A stretch of DNA of 64,000 nt from Candidatus Ruthturnera sp. Tsphm01 (GTDB lineage: Bacteria > Pseudomonadota > Gammaproteobacteria > PS1 > Pseudothioglobaceae). Below, piece by piece: positions 1 to 13,454 of the stretch. The DNA lies in contig CP125320.1 of the NCBI GenBank assembly GCA_030142985.1, positions 625,639 through 689,638 on the forward strand, given 5' to 3'. Numbering within the stretch: position 1 is the stretch's first letter; each line of letters opens with the position of its first letter. Below the pieces are notes generated by a model that worked only from the letters and a program-made list of their open reading frames with translations, did not search any database and was not told the DNA's origin. Position numbers and translations under genes: made by a program.

Positions 1-45
1 GTAACATGTTGACGAGACTTGCTTTGCAAGCAAAATCACCATTTC

Positions 46-129
46 TCAATTCTTCCTAACATAATACGAAGCCAGTTCACTTAAATCTCTGTCAAACAAA
101 GCATCTGACATTGTATTAGTATGGCTGAT
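46..129 (-). pseudogene. possible C-terminal relic of a class I cytochrome c
   Basis: A short open stretch on the minus strand reads MSDALFDRDLSELASYYVRKN before a stop, preceded by a few in-frame residues and then a stop. The pattern of a Leu-Ser-Asp-like turn followed by DLAAYYA-like residues is typical of the last helix of small class I cytochromes c, which carry electrons in the periplasm. No haem-binding CXXCH is present, so at most this is a decayed tail. It lies just downstream of ilvA. The match is by eye and could be chance. The remaining bases between positions 1 and 153 hold only a small palindrome near 19-31 and nothing else I recognise. Confidence 0.25.
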
Positions 130-153
130 TTACTCGCTAGTGTTGATGAGTTA

Positions 154-1647
154 TTATAAAAAATATTGGTAAGCTTTATTGTTGGTTTCATTTTGATAGA
201 AATAGCCCAGCTCATCAAATTTTTGCTCAAGTTTAGATGCGTCACTGGCTTGTAAACCAATTAGCACACGACCAAAATCAGCACCATGATTGCGATAGTG
301 GAATAATGTAATATTCCAATGACTACCAATTTTTTTTAGAAAATTAAGTAAAGCACCTGGTCGTTCAGGAAATTCAAAACGATAAATAACTTCATTTTCA
401 CAAATTGCACGACCACCTACCATATAGCGAATATGCGTTTTTGCGATTGAATTGTCACTCATGTCTAGCACATTAAATGATTTTGATAGTTTATCCAGTA
501 AGGCCTTCTTTTCGCTCAGCCCCTCATTCAAAGCCACACCAACAAAAATGCGTGCTTGAGTATCAGACCCAAAACGATAATTAAATTCAGTAATTGTATG
601 GCTATCTAACATTTGACAGAATGTTAGAAAACTTCCTGGTTTTTCATCAATGGTAACAGCAATAATGGCTTCATTATGCCCACCCAAATCAGCACGTTCT
701 GAAATATAACGCAAACGATCAAAATTAACATTCGCACCCGATACAATTGAAACAATATTTTCATTTTTTACATTGTTATTTTTAACATACTTTTTCACTC
801 CTGCAGTTGCCAAAGCACCTGCAGGTTCAGCAATTGAACGCACATCTTCATAAATATCTTTAATGGCAGCGCAAATCTCATCATTACTGACCAAAATTAC
901 CTCATCAACCATCTGCTTGGCAATAGGATAAGTTTGTTCACCAATTTGTTTAACCGCCACGCCATCAGCAAAGCGTCCTACATCTTTTAATACCACGCGC
1001 TTGTTGTTTTTCAATGCTTGGTAAAGTGTGGGTGAGTCTTCTGGTTCAACGCCAATTACTTTAATATTGGGCGCATAATGCTTGATATAAGTTGTCATAC
1101 CAGCAATTAAGCCACCACCGCCAACAGGAATAAAAACCTTATTCATACTTGGTAGTTGCTCTAACAATTCTTTGGCAATAGTTGCCTGCCCTGCCATAAC
1201 TTCAACATCATCAAAGGCGTGAATAAAGACCAAATCTTGGCTTTTTTCTAACTGTTTGGCATATTGGTAAGCATCATCATACACATCGCCATGCAGAACA
1301 ACTTTTGCACCTAATTGTTCAACAGCGTTAATTTTAATCTTAGGTGTTGAGAGTGGCATAACAATAATCGCACTAATGCCTAATTTTTTAGCAGATAGGG
1401 CAACGCCTTGTGCATGATTACCTGCACTTGATGCTACAACACCTTTAGAGGCCTGCTCAGCAGATAAATTTGAAATTTTCTGGTACGCGCCTCGAAGTTT
1501 AAAGGTGTGAATAGCCAGTTTATCTTCTCTTTTAAGATAAACCTTATTACAAATGCGCTTAGATAATTGAGGCGCAAAAGACAATGGTGTAACACTCGCT
1601 ACATCATAAACACGTGTATTATTTACTGAATCAACAATGCGTTGCAT
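154..1647 (-). CDS. ilvA: threonine ammonia-lyase, biosynthetic
   Basis: Cytoplasmic PLP enzyme converting L-threonine to 2-oxobutanoate and ammonia, the first committed step to isoleucine. The PLP lysine lies in TFKLRGAY near residue 50, the SAGNHAQG motif follows, and the phosphate-binding glycine run GGGGLIAG lies near residue 180. Two C-terminal ACT-like regulatory domains are visible (EKPGSFLTF and ERPGALLNF), as in the isoleucine-inhibited biosynthetic form. At about 497 residues it is close to the E. coli enzyme (514). I chose the ATG at 1647 rather than the upstream GTG at 1698, because homology begins at MQRIVDSVNN. This start still overlaps the end of cbbY by 17 bp, which suggests cotranscription. 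ilvD, another enzyme of the same pathway, lies elsewhere in the window. Confidence 0.97.
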   Translation of the reverse strand: MQRIVDSVNNTRVYDVASVTPLSFAPQLSKRICNKVYLKREDKLAIHTFKLRGAYQKISNLSAEQASKGVVASSAGNHAQGVALSAKKLGISAIIVMPLSTPKIKINAVEQLGAKVVLHGDVYDDAYQYAKQLEKSQDLVFIHAFDDVEVMAGQATIAKELLEQLPSMNKVFIPVGGGGLIAGMTTYIKHYAPNIKVIGVEPEDSPTLYQALKNNKRVVLKDVGRFADGVAVKQIGEQTYPIAKQMVDEVILVSNDEICAAIKDIYEDVRSIAEPAGALATAGVKKYVKNNNVKNENIVSIVSGANVNFDRLRYISERADLGGHNEAIIAVTIDEKPGSFLTFCQMLDSHTITEFNYRFGSDTQARIFVGVALNEGLSEKKALLDKLSKSFNVLDMSDNSIAKTHIRYMVGGRAICENEVIYRFEFPERPGALLNFLKKIGSHWNITLFHYRNHGADFGRVLIGLQASDASKLEQKFDELGYFYQNETNNKAYQYFL

Positions 1648-2392
1648 GTAATTCTCGTAAATATGCCATATCAACGCAAGTCGCATTAGTCGCATCACCT
1701 TTGATTAAGTTAAAAGGCTTGTCTTTATCACCCAAATGATCAAGCACTATCAACGCGCCATCAAACTCATGCTTATCTGTATATTCATTAACCGTAATAA
1801 TGGTTTTAAGTCCGGCTTCGGTTGCTGAAATAATGCCATTATGTGAATCTTCAAAGGTTAAGCATTGGGCAGGGTCTAAGTTCATCTGTTTTAATACATA
1901 GGTATAAATATCGCCAGCTGGCTTTAACTTTGGCACAATATTGCCAGCGCCAATTACTTCAAACCAATCTAATGCTTCGGCTCCTAATGTATTTGCAATT
2001 AAGGCATCAACATTAGCAGGGGTTGTTGTTGTGGCAATTGCCAATCTAAGATTGGCTTTTCTTGCTTCGTTGAACAAGCGCTTAACACCTGTTCGCAAAG
2101 GTACCGCACCTTGATTCATTAAACGCACATAAGTTTTAGTTTTTAACTGATGAATAGAGGCAACAAAATCATCCAAATGTTGATGCTTAAACGTTGGGTT
2201 GTATTTTTTTAAATAATATTTAATCCGCAGTTGTCCTCCTGTTACATTGAGTAGTTCGTGATAAATCTTGTTTGACCAATACCAATCTAAACCCAGTTCT
2301 TCAAATGCCAAATTAAAGGCTTTCAAATGCCCATCACGTTCAGTATTTGCCAAAGTTCCGTCAACGTCAAAAATTAATGCTTCTAATGCCAT
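1631..2392 (-). CDS. cbbY: CbbY-like HAD sugar-bisphosphate phosphatase
   Basis: HAD-superfamily subfamily IA hydrolase, 253 residues. The nucleophile and acid aspartates lie in FDVDGTLANTE (about residues 8-18), a helical cap follows, and the fourth motif is FEDSHNGI near residue 180. The CbbY family removes xylulose-1,5-bisphosphate, a misfire product that inhibits RuBisCO. That role suits an autotroph, but RuBisCO genes are not in this window, so the substrate is inferred. Its stop overlaps the start of ilvA. Its 5' end faces dksA across a short divergent region. A generic phosphoglycolate or beta-phosphoglucomutase-like activity is the alternative. Confidence 0.85.
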   Translation of the reverse strand: MALEALIFDVDGTLANTERDGHLKAFNLAFEELGLDWYWSNKIYHELLNVTGGQLRIKYYLKKYNPTFKHQHLDDFVASIHQLKTKTYVRLMNQGAVPLRTGVKRLFNEARKANLRLAIATTTTPANVDALIANTLGAEALDWFEVIGAGNIVPKLKPAGDIYTYVLKQMNLDPAQCLTFEDSHNGIISATEAGLKTIITVNEYTDKHEFDGALIVLDHLGDKDKPFNLIKGDATNATCVDMAYLRELHATHC

Positions 2393-2425
2393 ATAAAATT
2401 TATAATGAAAAATGTAAGAAATAAA

Positions 2426-2454
2426 TTGCTATTTTAAGGCAGTTTAGGTATAAA
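2426..2454 (+). promoter_or_regulatory. predicted sigma70 promoter of dksA
   Basis: TTGCTA (2426-2431) and TATAAA (2449-2454) are separated by exactly 17 bp, with a start expected near 2461, about 20 bases before the dksA ATG. This is a good match to the sigma70 consensus by eye. Confidence 0.6.
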
Positions 2455-2481
2455 CATACTTTTTTAATTAATCTAACTATT

Positions 2482-2892
2482 ATGTCACAACTAAACTACC
2501 AAGAAATTCCTAATTACCAGCCTAAAAAAAATGAAGAATTTATGAATAGTGCTCAACTTGAGCATTTTAAAAATAAATTAAACTCATGGAGAGGGCAATT
2601 AGTCGATGATGCCGAATCAACCATTAATCATATCCAAGAAGATTCAAATCAAGTTGCTGATATTAACGATAGAGCCACCCTTGAAGAAGAGTTTGCTTTA
2701 GAATTAAGAACACGCGACCGTGAAAGAAAACTGATTGGCAAAATTGACAAAACCTTGCACATTATCGAACTAGGCGATTATGGCTTTTGTAAAACCTGTG
2801 GCGCTGAAATTTCCTTAATGCGACTAGAAGCGCGCCCTACTGCTAATGAATGTATTGATTGCAAAACCATTGCAGAGAAAAAAGAAGTTTAA
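2482..2892 (+). CDS. dksA: RNA polymerase-binding transcription factor DksA
   Basis: DksA inserts a coiled coil into the RNA polymerase secondary channel and works with ppGpp to reset transcription of stable RNA and biosynthetic genes. The 136-residue protein has the two coil-tip aspartates in ADINDRATLEEEF (around residues 59-71), the conserved LELRTRDRERKLI helix and a C-terminal four-Cys zinc finger (CKTC and CIDC). Length and domain order match E. coli DksA (151 residues). The gene is monocistronic, divergent from cbbY, and behind a good promoter. Confidence 0.95.
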   Translation: MSQLNYQEIPNYQPKKNEEFMNSAQLEHFKNKLNSWRGQLVDDAESTINHIQEDSNQVADINDRATLEEEFALELRTRDRERKLIGKIDKTLHIIELGDYGFCKTCGAEISLMRLEARPTANECIDCKTIAEKKEV

Positions 2893-2929
2893 AAATATAC
2901 TTCCTGAGCAGAAAATATCTACTCATTAG

Positions 2930-3859
2930 TTAGAAATGCTGATAAGAACAACACTGCTTATCAAAAGACCCAATTTTAGTTAACGCCATAGAATTGTTAA
3001 TAACGCCAATTTGAGTAACTGTAACATTATTTTTATTTTGTAACGCCTTAAGTAAATCCATATTTTTAACTGGTACAGTAAAACACAATTCATAATCATC
3101 GCCACCTGCAAGTATCAGGCACCAATCATTAGTCTTTTTAATATAAACCTTAACCTCATTGCCCAACGGAATATCATTAAGATTGATACTTGCACCTACG
3201 CTAGAGCGAGTCAAAATATGTATTAAATCTTGTTCTAAGCCATCAGAAATGTCAATACAAGCATTGGCAATGCCTGATAGTTTCTGCCCTAAAAATAGTT
3301 GTGGTTTTGGTCGATTAAATTGATTAATAACGTACTCAGAAGGTGTTTTCTTGTCTTGTAATTGTTTCCAGGCGTAAGCCGCATCACCAATCGTATTAGA
3401 CACAAAAATCAAATCCCCCACTTGGGCAGATGAGCGCAATAAGGCTTTGTTTTTTTCAACCACACCAGTAACATTAATGGTAATGCTAAGTGCGCCTTTT
3501 GTGGTGTCGCCGCCAACCAGTACAATGTCAAACTCATCTGCTAAAGATTTAAGCGAGGCAGAAAATTGACTAAGCCATTTTTTGTTAATATCTGGCAATG
3601 TTAACGCAAGTGTGAAATATTTTGCACGTGCGCCCATTGCTGCCAAATCACTTAAATTAACTGCTAGGGATTTATAAGCAATATCACTAGCACTGGTGTT
3701 TATAGGAAAATGTACACCTTCAATCAAAGTATCAACACTTGTTACTAATTGGTAATTAGCATCTATATCAATAATAGCGCAATCATCTCCGATGCCTAAA
3801 TTAACTAAATTTGAACCACTCCAATTAAAATAGGTTTCAATTAAAGCAAACTCGTTCAC
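2930..3859 (-). CDS. thiL: thiamine-monophosphate kinase
   Basis: Phosphorylates thiamine monophosphate to thiamine diphosphate, the last step of cofactor synthesis. The 309-residue PurM-fold protein shows GIGDDCAIID, SVDTLIEGVHF, the VGGDTTKG Mg/ATP-binding loop and CIDISDGLEQDL, all diagnostic for ThiL. It overlaps the preceding membrane-protein gene by one base, so the two are probably cotranscribed. In many gammaproteobacteria thiL follows nusB. Here nusB lies some 58 kb away next to ribH and an IS island, so the usual rib-nusB-thiL cluster is split. Confidence 0.95.
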   Translation of the reverse strand: MNEFALIETYFNWSGSNLVNLGIGDDCAIIDIDANYQLVTSVDTLIEGVHFPINTSASDIAYKSLAVNLSDLAAMGARAKYFTLALTLPDINKKWLSQFSASLKSLADEFDIVLVGGDTTKGALSITINVTGVVEKNKALLRSSAQVGDLIFVSNTIGDAAYAWKQLQDKKTPSEYVINQFNRPKPQLFLGQKLSGIANACIDISDGLEQDLIHILTRSSVGASINLNDIPLGNEVKVYIKKTNDWCLILAGGDDYELCFTVPVKNMDLLKALQNKNNVTVTQIGVINNSMALTKIGSFDKQCCSYQHF

Positions 3860-4368
3860 TAACTTTGTGGGTATTTTTGTGCCAGTTTTTGATCAACCTC
3901 ACCACGACCTGCATTAAACATCGAGCCAGAGCCTAGCACGACAGACACCAAAATACAAAAAAATAATGGCACCACGCCTAACAAACTAAAAATTGAATCA
4001 ATAATTCTTGTGCCATCCATACTTGCAGGCGCATCGTTTGGAATAACCAGCGTTAGCAAAGTGACTAAAAAATAAAAAATATAAGCACCAATAAGTAATT
4101 TATAACGATTAAGTGAAAGCTGCCAGTGTAAATAAACTAGATACGAATCGTTGATTTTGGCTTTTTTAGTCCGAAAATAAGTATAAATGATAATTATAAA
4201 AGAAATTAAAACAGACAAATCAATTGCACTGCTCATGTCAATATTCAGCAATTTAATAGAACCTAAGGTAAGAAATAAATGAACAATAACTGTATTAATA
4301 GTGAATAATTCGTGTGCTACTTTGGCGTCTATACGCTCTTTAACACCAGTATCAATAGTAATAATCAT
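3859..4368 (-). CDS. uncharacterised four-helix membrane protein
   Basis: About 169 residues from the ATG at 4368; a GTG lies two codons upstream. I do not recognise the family. Four hydrophobic segments are visible: TINTVIVHLFLTLGSI (about 25-45), LSVLISFIIIIYTYF (about 52-68), LLIGAYIFYFLVTLLTLVI (about 92-110) and SLLGVVPLFFCILVSVVLG (about 130-150). A basic stretch, TKKAK, follows the second helix. It sits between nfuA and thiL in a long minus-strand operon and overlaps the thiL start by one base, so translational coupling with thiL is likely. A function in thiamine metabolism cannot be claimed from position alone. Confidence 0.7.
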   Translation of the reverse strand: MIITIDTGVKERIDAKVAHELFTINTVIVHLFLTLGSIKLLNIDMSSAIDLSVLISFIIIIYTYFRTKKAKINDSYLVYLHWQLSLNRYKLLIGAYIFYFLVTLLTLVIPNDAPASMDGTRIIDSIFSLLGVVPLFFCILVSVVLGSGSMFNAGRGEVDQKLAQKYPQS

Positions 4369-4415
4369 AATCACTAAGTTTACACCATATTACCCCAAAC
4401 CCAGCAGAGTGTTAC

Positions 4416-4994
4416 TTACATATAAGCGTTGTCAGTATTGGAGTGGTCTGTTATATCACGCACCGATTTAATCTCTGGAAAGCGCGCTTTAAGTTGTGCC
4501 TCAACGCCCTTTTCTAAAGTAGATTGAACTGATGAACATCCCTGACAACCGCCACCAAAATTAAGAATAACATCCATATCCTTAGTAATTTCAACTAGCT
4601 TAACAAAACCACCATGAGAGGCAAGTCCAGGACTAATATCAGCAGCAATAACGTATTTGATTCTTTCTTCAAGAGGTGCATCTTCTTTCGGTTCTTCGCC
4701 TTTAGCATTAGGCGCGGTAATGGTTAATTTCCTGCCAGTGCCAGCATCTTTTAATGCCACTTCTGAGTCTTTCAAATATTCAAAATTTAACTCATCAATA
4801 TAGGCATCAAACCCTTTATATTCAAATTTTTTATATTTTTTACTTAACTCTTTAGGAAAGCAAAAATTAAAAGTAACTGCAGCAGCAGGTGTGCCGGCTT
4901 TTTCAACATCCACCTTTAGGCTAAGGTTTTTTTCATCTTGTTGGGCAAATAAATCAGCCACATAAACTTTTGCTTCATCGGTAATATCAAACAC
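4416..4994 (-). CDS. nfuA: Fe/S biogenesis protein NfuA
   Basis: Scaffold/carrier that receives a [4Fe-4S] cluster and passes it to apo-enzymes. The 192-residue protein has an N-terminal A-type (IscA-like) domain without its three cysteines and a C-terminal Nfu domain. The latter carries the cluster-binding CQGC in NFGGGCQGCSS near residue 155. This two-domain form and length match E. coli NfuA. The start is a GTG at 4994 with AAGGAT upstream. panC begins two bases away, so it belongs to the obgE-to-thiL operon. Several likely clients (ThiC, IlvD) are encoded in this window. Confidence 0.93.
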   Translation of the reverse strand: MFDITDEAKVYVADLFAQQDEKNLSLKVDVEKAGTPAAAVTFNFCFPKELSKKYKKFEYKGFDAYIDELNFEYLKDSEVALKDAGTGRKLTITAPNAKGEEPKEDAPLEERIKYVIAADISPGLASHGGFVKLVEITKDMDVILNFGGGCQGCSSVQSTLEKGVEAQLKARFPEIKSVRDITDHSNTDNAYM

Positions 4995-4996
4995 GG

Positions 4997-5833
4997 TTAT
5001 CCTTTTTTAAAAATTATATTATCAATAAGTCGTACAGAACCCAAAAATACTGCAGATAATATAATAATTTGATGCGTATTATCAGTAATTTGTCTAAGGG
5101 TATTTGCATCTAACACCTCAAGATAGTCCAATTTAAAGTATTGCTTTAAGTCAAACTCTGCCAATTTCTTTAACACATCAATTTTTTTATTTTGTAAAAT
5201 TTCACACTTAATATAATATAATATTTTATATAAATTAGTGGCAATTTTAACCTCATTTTCAGATAAATACTGATTTCGAGTGCTTATTGCCAAGTTGTTT
5301 TTTTCTCTAATGATTTCACCAGATTCTATACATATATTTAGTGATAAATTTTTAACCATTTGTTTAATAACCAATAATTGCTGATAATCTTTTTGACCAA
5401 AAACTGCAACATTAGGGCGTACAATTCCAAACAATATCTCAACAACCTGTGCTACTCCATTAAAAAAATGCGGGCGTGTTTTGCCACATAAAATGCGCCC
5501 AATTTTACCAACATCAATATGTTTGCTTATGCCATTGGGATAAATTTGTTTAACATTTGGAATAAAAACAGCATCAACATTTGACTCTAATACTGCCAAA
5601 TCAACATTAAGTGTACGTGGATAACTGTCTAAATCTTCATTTTTACCAAATTGGGTCGGATTAACAAAAATACTAACAACAACTTTATCAGCCTTTTGTT
5701 TAGCAATCTCAATTAATGACAAATGCCCTTGGTGCAAGCCACCCATCGTAGGCACAAATGCAACGGTTTTTTCTTGTACACGCCAATCGTTAATCAGCTT
5801 GGTTATTTGAGTATTTTGATGACACAACTGCAT
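4997..5833 (-). CDS. panC: pantothenate synthetase
   Basis: Condenses pantoate with beta-alanine using ATP, the last step of vitamin B5 synthesis. At 278 residues it has the expected length. The HxGH nucleotidyl-transferase motif appears in PTMGGLHQGHLSL near residue 30, and the KMSKS-like loop is AISTRNQYL near residue 185. It overlaps panB by one base, so both genes of the pathway are translated as a unit. The panD product that would supply beta-alanine is not in the window. Confidence 0.96.
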   Translation of the reverse strand: MQLCHQNTQITKLINDWRVQEKTVAFVPTMGGLHQGHLSLIEIAKQKADKVVVSIFVNPTQFGKNEDLDSYPRTLNVDLAVLESNVDAVFIPNVKQIYPNGISKHIDVGKIGRILCGKTRPHFFNGVAQVVEILFGIVRPNVAVFGQKDYQQLLVIKQMVKNLSLNICIESGEIIREKNNLAISTRNQYLSENEVKIATNLYKILYYIKCEILQNKKIDVLKKLAEFDLKQYFKLDYLEVLDANTLRQITDNTHQIIILSAVFLGSVRLIDNIIFKKG

Positions 5834-6615
5834 TAATAACTGTGCTGTTCGCTTGGAAAAGACTTGTCTTTTACCGCTTTGATAAAAGCATTAACAGCAG
5901 ACTTTACATTACCATTGTCAGTTAAGAAATTTTTAACAAATTTTGACACATGTCCTGTATGAATACCCAGCATGTCATAGCTTACCAATACCTGTCCATC
6001 GCAATCCACGCCAGCACCAATACCAATAGTAGGAATATTTAAAGAATGTGATACTTGTTTAGCTAACTCAGCAGGAACGCATTCTAATACGATTGCTTTA
6101 ACATCCCAAGATGCCAAAGCTAAAGCATCTTTAATAATTTTATCAGCGCTTTGTTTATCTCTACCTTGTACTTTGTAGCCACCTATTTCTATCACTGATT
6201 GCGGCTGCAAACCCAAGTGCCCACAAACAGGGATGCCATTATTTTGCAAGATTTTAAAAGACGCTTCATGCTCACATCCACCTTCAAATTTTACCATTTG
6301 TGCGCCTGCCATTATTAAGCGCCTGGCATTTGCTAAAGTTTGTTCAGCATTGGTATAACTTTGATAAGGCATGTCTGCAATTCTTAATGCATTTTGCGTA
6401 CCTTTGGCAACTGCTTGCGTATGGTAAACCATATCATCCATACTTACCTTTAATGTATTTTTACCTCCTTGAATAACATTACCAAGCGAATCTCCTACTA
6501 AAATAATATTAATACCGCATGCATCAAAAACTGATGCAAATGAAGCGTCATAAGCAGTTAAGCAAGTAATTTTCTCGCCAAATTGTTTAAAGTTTTTTAG
6601 CGCTTCAATGTTCAT
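5833..6615 (-). CDS. panB: 3-methyl-2-oxobutanoate hydroxymethyltransferase
   Basis: Transfers a hydroxymethyl group from methylene-tetrahydrofolate to 2-oxoisovalerate, giving ketopantoate. The 260-residue TIM-barrel protein shows VGDSLGNVIQG (Mg-binding Asp), HLGLQPQS and GIGAGVDCDGQVLV. It overlaps folK by 4 bp and panC by 1 bp. Placing a folate-dependent enzyme next to folK, a folate-synthesis gene, is metabolically sensible. Its substrate 2-oxoisovalerate comes from the branched-chain pathway that includes ilvD. Confidence 0.96.
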   Translation of the reverse strand: MNIEALKNFKQFGEKITCLTAYDASFASVFDACGINIILVGDSLGNVIQGGKNTLKVSMDDMVYHTQAVAKGTQNALRIADMPYQSYTNAEQTLANARRLIMAGAQMVKFEGGCEHEASFKILQNNGIPVCGHLGLQPQSVIEIGGYKVQGRDKQSADKIIKDALALASWDVKAIVLECVPAELAKQVSHSLNIPTIGIGAGVDCDGQVLVSYDMLGIHTGHVSKFVKNFLTDNGNVKSAVNAFIKAVKDKSFPSEQHSY

Positions 6616-7078
6616 AATTTAACCAATTTAGTAATGTCTAGCTTAGAAATCAAATCTTGAATCGGTCCTAAAACTGGCACTTTCAAATGAGGCTCTAATT
6701 CTACTAATGGCACCAATACAAACACCCTATTCATCATTTGTGGGTGTGGAATAATCAACTGTTTAGAAGCAATCACTTGCACGCCATAAATAATAATATC
6801 CAAGTCAATGGTTCTTGCACCCCATTTTTTCTCGCGCACGCGATGTTGTTTGGTTTCAATATCTTGACAAACATACAGTAATTCTAATGCAGTTAAATGC
6901 GTATCAACCTGACACATGGCATTGATATAATCAGGCTGTTTTGAATCGTCAATCGGCTTGGATTGATACAAACTTGACAAACCCACCACTTTAACATCTT
7001 TAGTAGAATTGAGCGCAATCAGCGCATTTTTAATTTGTTCTCTAGGGTGGTTAAGATTCGACCCTAATCCAATATATG

Positions 7079-7085
<7 letters not shown>
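6612..7085 (-). CDS. folK: HPPK, 6-hydroxymethyl-dihydropterin pyrophosphokinase
   Basis: Transfers pyrophosphate from ATP to 6-hydroxymethyl-7,8-dihydropterin in folate synthesis. The 157-residue protein has the N-terminal [14 protein letters not shown] and the signature [11 protein letters not shown], with the two Mg-binding aspartates near residue 95. The only good start is a TTG at 7085, which overlaps the proB stop by 7 bp. The weak start suggests translation coupled to proB. Length equals the family norm. Confidence 0.93.
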
Positions 7086-8898
<1,813 letters not shown>

Positions 8899-8903
8899 TC
8901 AAA

Positions 8904-10160
8904 ATGAACCGAAGTCTCTACAGCATCATAGGATATCTTTTATTGCCCTTTATGATCTTAAGATTAATGATTAAAGGCATAAAAACACCTAAATTCAGAC
9001 AAAGAATTAACGAGCGACTCGGCTTAATTGTTAAAATCAAAACACCTACTATTTGGGTACATTGTGTTTCTATGGGTGAATTTAAAGCAGCCATTGTTAT
9101 TATCGACCAACTTATTAAACAATATCCTAATCATCAATTATTAATCACCACAACCACGCCCACGGGCTCTAATGCGATAATTAATCATTATCAAAATAAA
9201 GTGCTTCATCTTTATTTTCCTTATGATTTGCCACTAATTGTTAGACGTTATATTAAAAAAATTAACCCAAAAATATGCCTACTACTAGAAACAGAAATTT
9301 GGCCTAATTTAATCCATGAACTCAACAAAAACAACATTCCAATACTACTTATCAATGCCAGATTATCGCAACAATCAAAAGAAAAATATCAAAGATTTAC
9401 ATCCAATTTAATTAAACAAACCTTAAAAAAACTTACTTTAATTGCTGCTCAAAGTCAAAATTCCGCTAATCGTTTTATTGAACTAGGTGCTAAAAATAAT
9501 GATGTAATCATGACTGGTAATATTAAATTTGATCAAAAAACAAAACCCGACATAACAATAAATAATGCATTACAAGCAATAATTGGCAGGCGTAAAACTA
9601 TTATTTTTGCCAGCACTCATGAAAATGAAGAGGCGCAGATTATTAATGAATATTTAAAACATAAGAATACTATTGACGCCTTGCTTGTAATTATTCCAAG
9701 ACATCCAGAGCGTTTCGATGTGGTTTATAAATTAGCTAAAAATTCTAATCTTAATGTTACTCGCCGTTCAAAAAACCAACTCGCTCAAAATGCTCAAATT
9801 CTTTTAGGTGATTCTATGGATGAAATGATGTCTTACTTTGATATTGCTGATATTGTTTTCATGGGGGGTAGTTTAAGCAACACTGGTGGACATAATATGC
9901 TTGAACCTGCTGCCTTTGCCAAGACCATCATATTTGGTCCTAATGTATTTAACTTTACCGAAATATCATCAGACTTATTAAAACAAAATGCTGCCATTCA
10001 AATTCAAAATGTGAGCGCTTTATTTGAAAAAATAATAGTACTATTAAATGATGAAAAACAATGCAAAACATTAGGCAACAACGCCCAGAAATATCTTTAT
10101 AGCAAGCAAGGTGCTGTTAAAAATACGTTACAATTAATTAAGAAATTTCTTACCTTATAA
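8904..10160 (+). CDS. waaA: Kdo transferase (lipid A 3-deoxy-D-manno-octulosonic acid transferase)
   Basis: Inner-membrane glycosyltransferase (GT30) that adds Kdo to lipid IVA during LPS core assembly. The 418-residue protein has an N-terminal membrane anchor (SIIGYLLLPFMILRLMI), the conserved HCVSMGEF segment and the ETEIWPN signature near residue 130. The GGSLSNTGGHNMLEPAA sugar-nucleotide loop lies near residue 315. Its presence and that of lptD show a normal Gram-negative outer membrane. It is divergent from obgE. Confidence 0.95.
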   Translation: MNRSLYSIIGYLLLPFMILRLMIKGIKTPKFRQRINERLGLIVKIKTPTIWVHCVSMGEFKAAIVIIDQLIKQYPNHQLLITTTTPTGSNAIINHYQNKVLHLYFPYDLPLIVRRYIKKINPKICLLLETEIWPNLIHELNKNNIPILLINARLSQQSKEKYQRFTSNLIKQTLKKLTLIAAQSQNSANRFIELGAKNNDVIMTGNIKFDQKTKPDITINNALQAIIGRRKTIIFASTHENEEAQIINEYLKHKNTIDALLVIIPRHPERFDVVYKLAKNSNLNVTRRSKNQLAQNAQILLGDSMDEMMSYFDIADIVFMGGSLSNTGGHNMLEPAAFAKTIIFGPNVFNFTEISSDLLKQNAAIQIQNVSALFEKIIVLLNDEKQCKTLGNNAQKYLYSKQGAVKNTLQLIKKFLTL

Positions 10161-10182
10161 TTTTAAATTTACAATATAAAAA

Positions 10183-10407
10183 ATGAGTTGTTGTGACATT
10201 AATAACGATGAAAAGCAGTTATGCTACTGTTTTAACATCACTGAAAGTGCTTATATAGAAGCTATAAAACAAGGCAAAGAAAATGTCTTAAAAGGGTTTG
10301 TTGTATTTCAAACTAAACACAACTACTGTCATTGCAAAAACCTGAATCCTTCAGGTCAATGCTGTTTGAAAGACTTTAAGATTTTAGACAACAGTCGAAC
10401 AAATTAA
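10183..10407 (+). CDS. small Cys-rich protein, CopZ-N/BFD-like [2Fe-2S] type
   Basis: A 74-residue protein with eight cysteines. After an N-terminal CC come C14-x-C16 (LCYCFNIT), a helix (AYIEAIKQG), then C49-x-C51 and a CC pair in LNPSGQCCL. The CxC followed by CxC and NPSGxCCL resembles the N-terminal (2Fe-2S) domain of bacterial/archaeal CopZ and related BFD-like proteins, which move electrons or deliver copper. The C-terminal metal-binding domain of full CopZ is missing. It follows waaA by 22 bp on the same strand and converges on thiC. The family call is by motif only. Confidence 0.6.
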   Translation: MSCCDINNDEKQLCYCFNITESAYIEAIKQGKENVLKGFVVFQTKHNYCHCKNLNPSGQCCLKDFKILDNSRTN

Positions 10408-10438
10408 GAGGCGTTTTTAAAATTAGATTGACAAAAAT

Positions 10439-13336
<2,898 letters not shown>

Positions 13337-13454
13337 CTTCGTATTTCCCCTTTCCCTTGTGTTAGAATTTGTAAAACTTTCAATCGCATGGTTTTACTAA
13401 ACTCTTGATTTAAATTAGACTATCTATGATTTTAAGTAAGTAAAAAAACGATGC

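Noticed and set aside
1..45. Terminator from the palindrome CTTGC-TTT-GCAAG near the window start
   Set aside because: No T-run follows on either strand.
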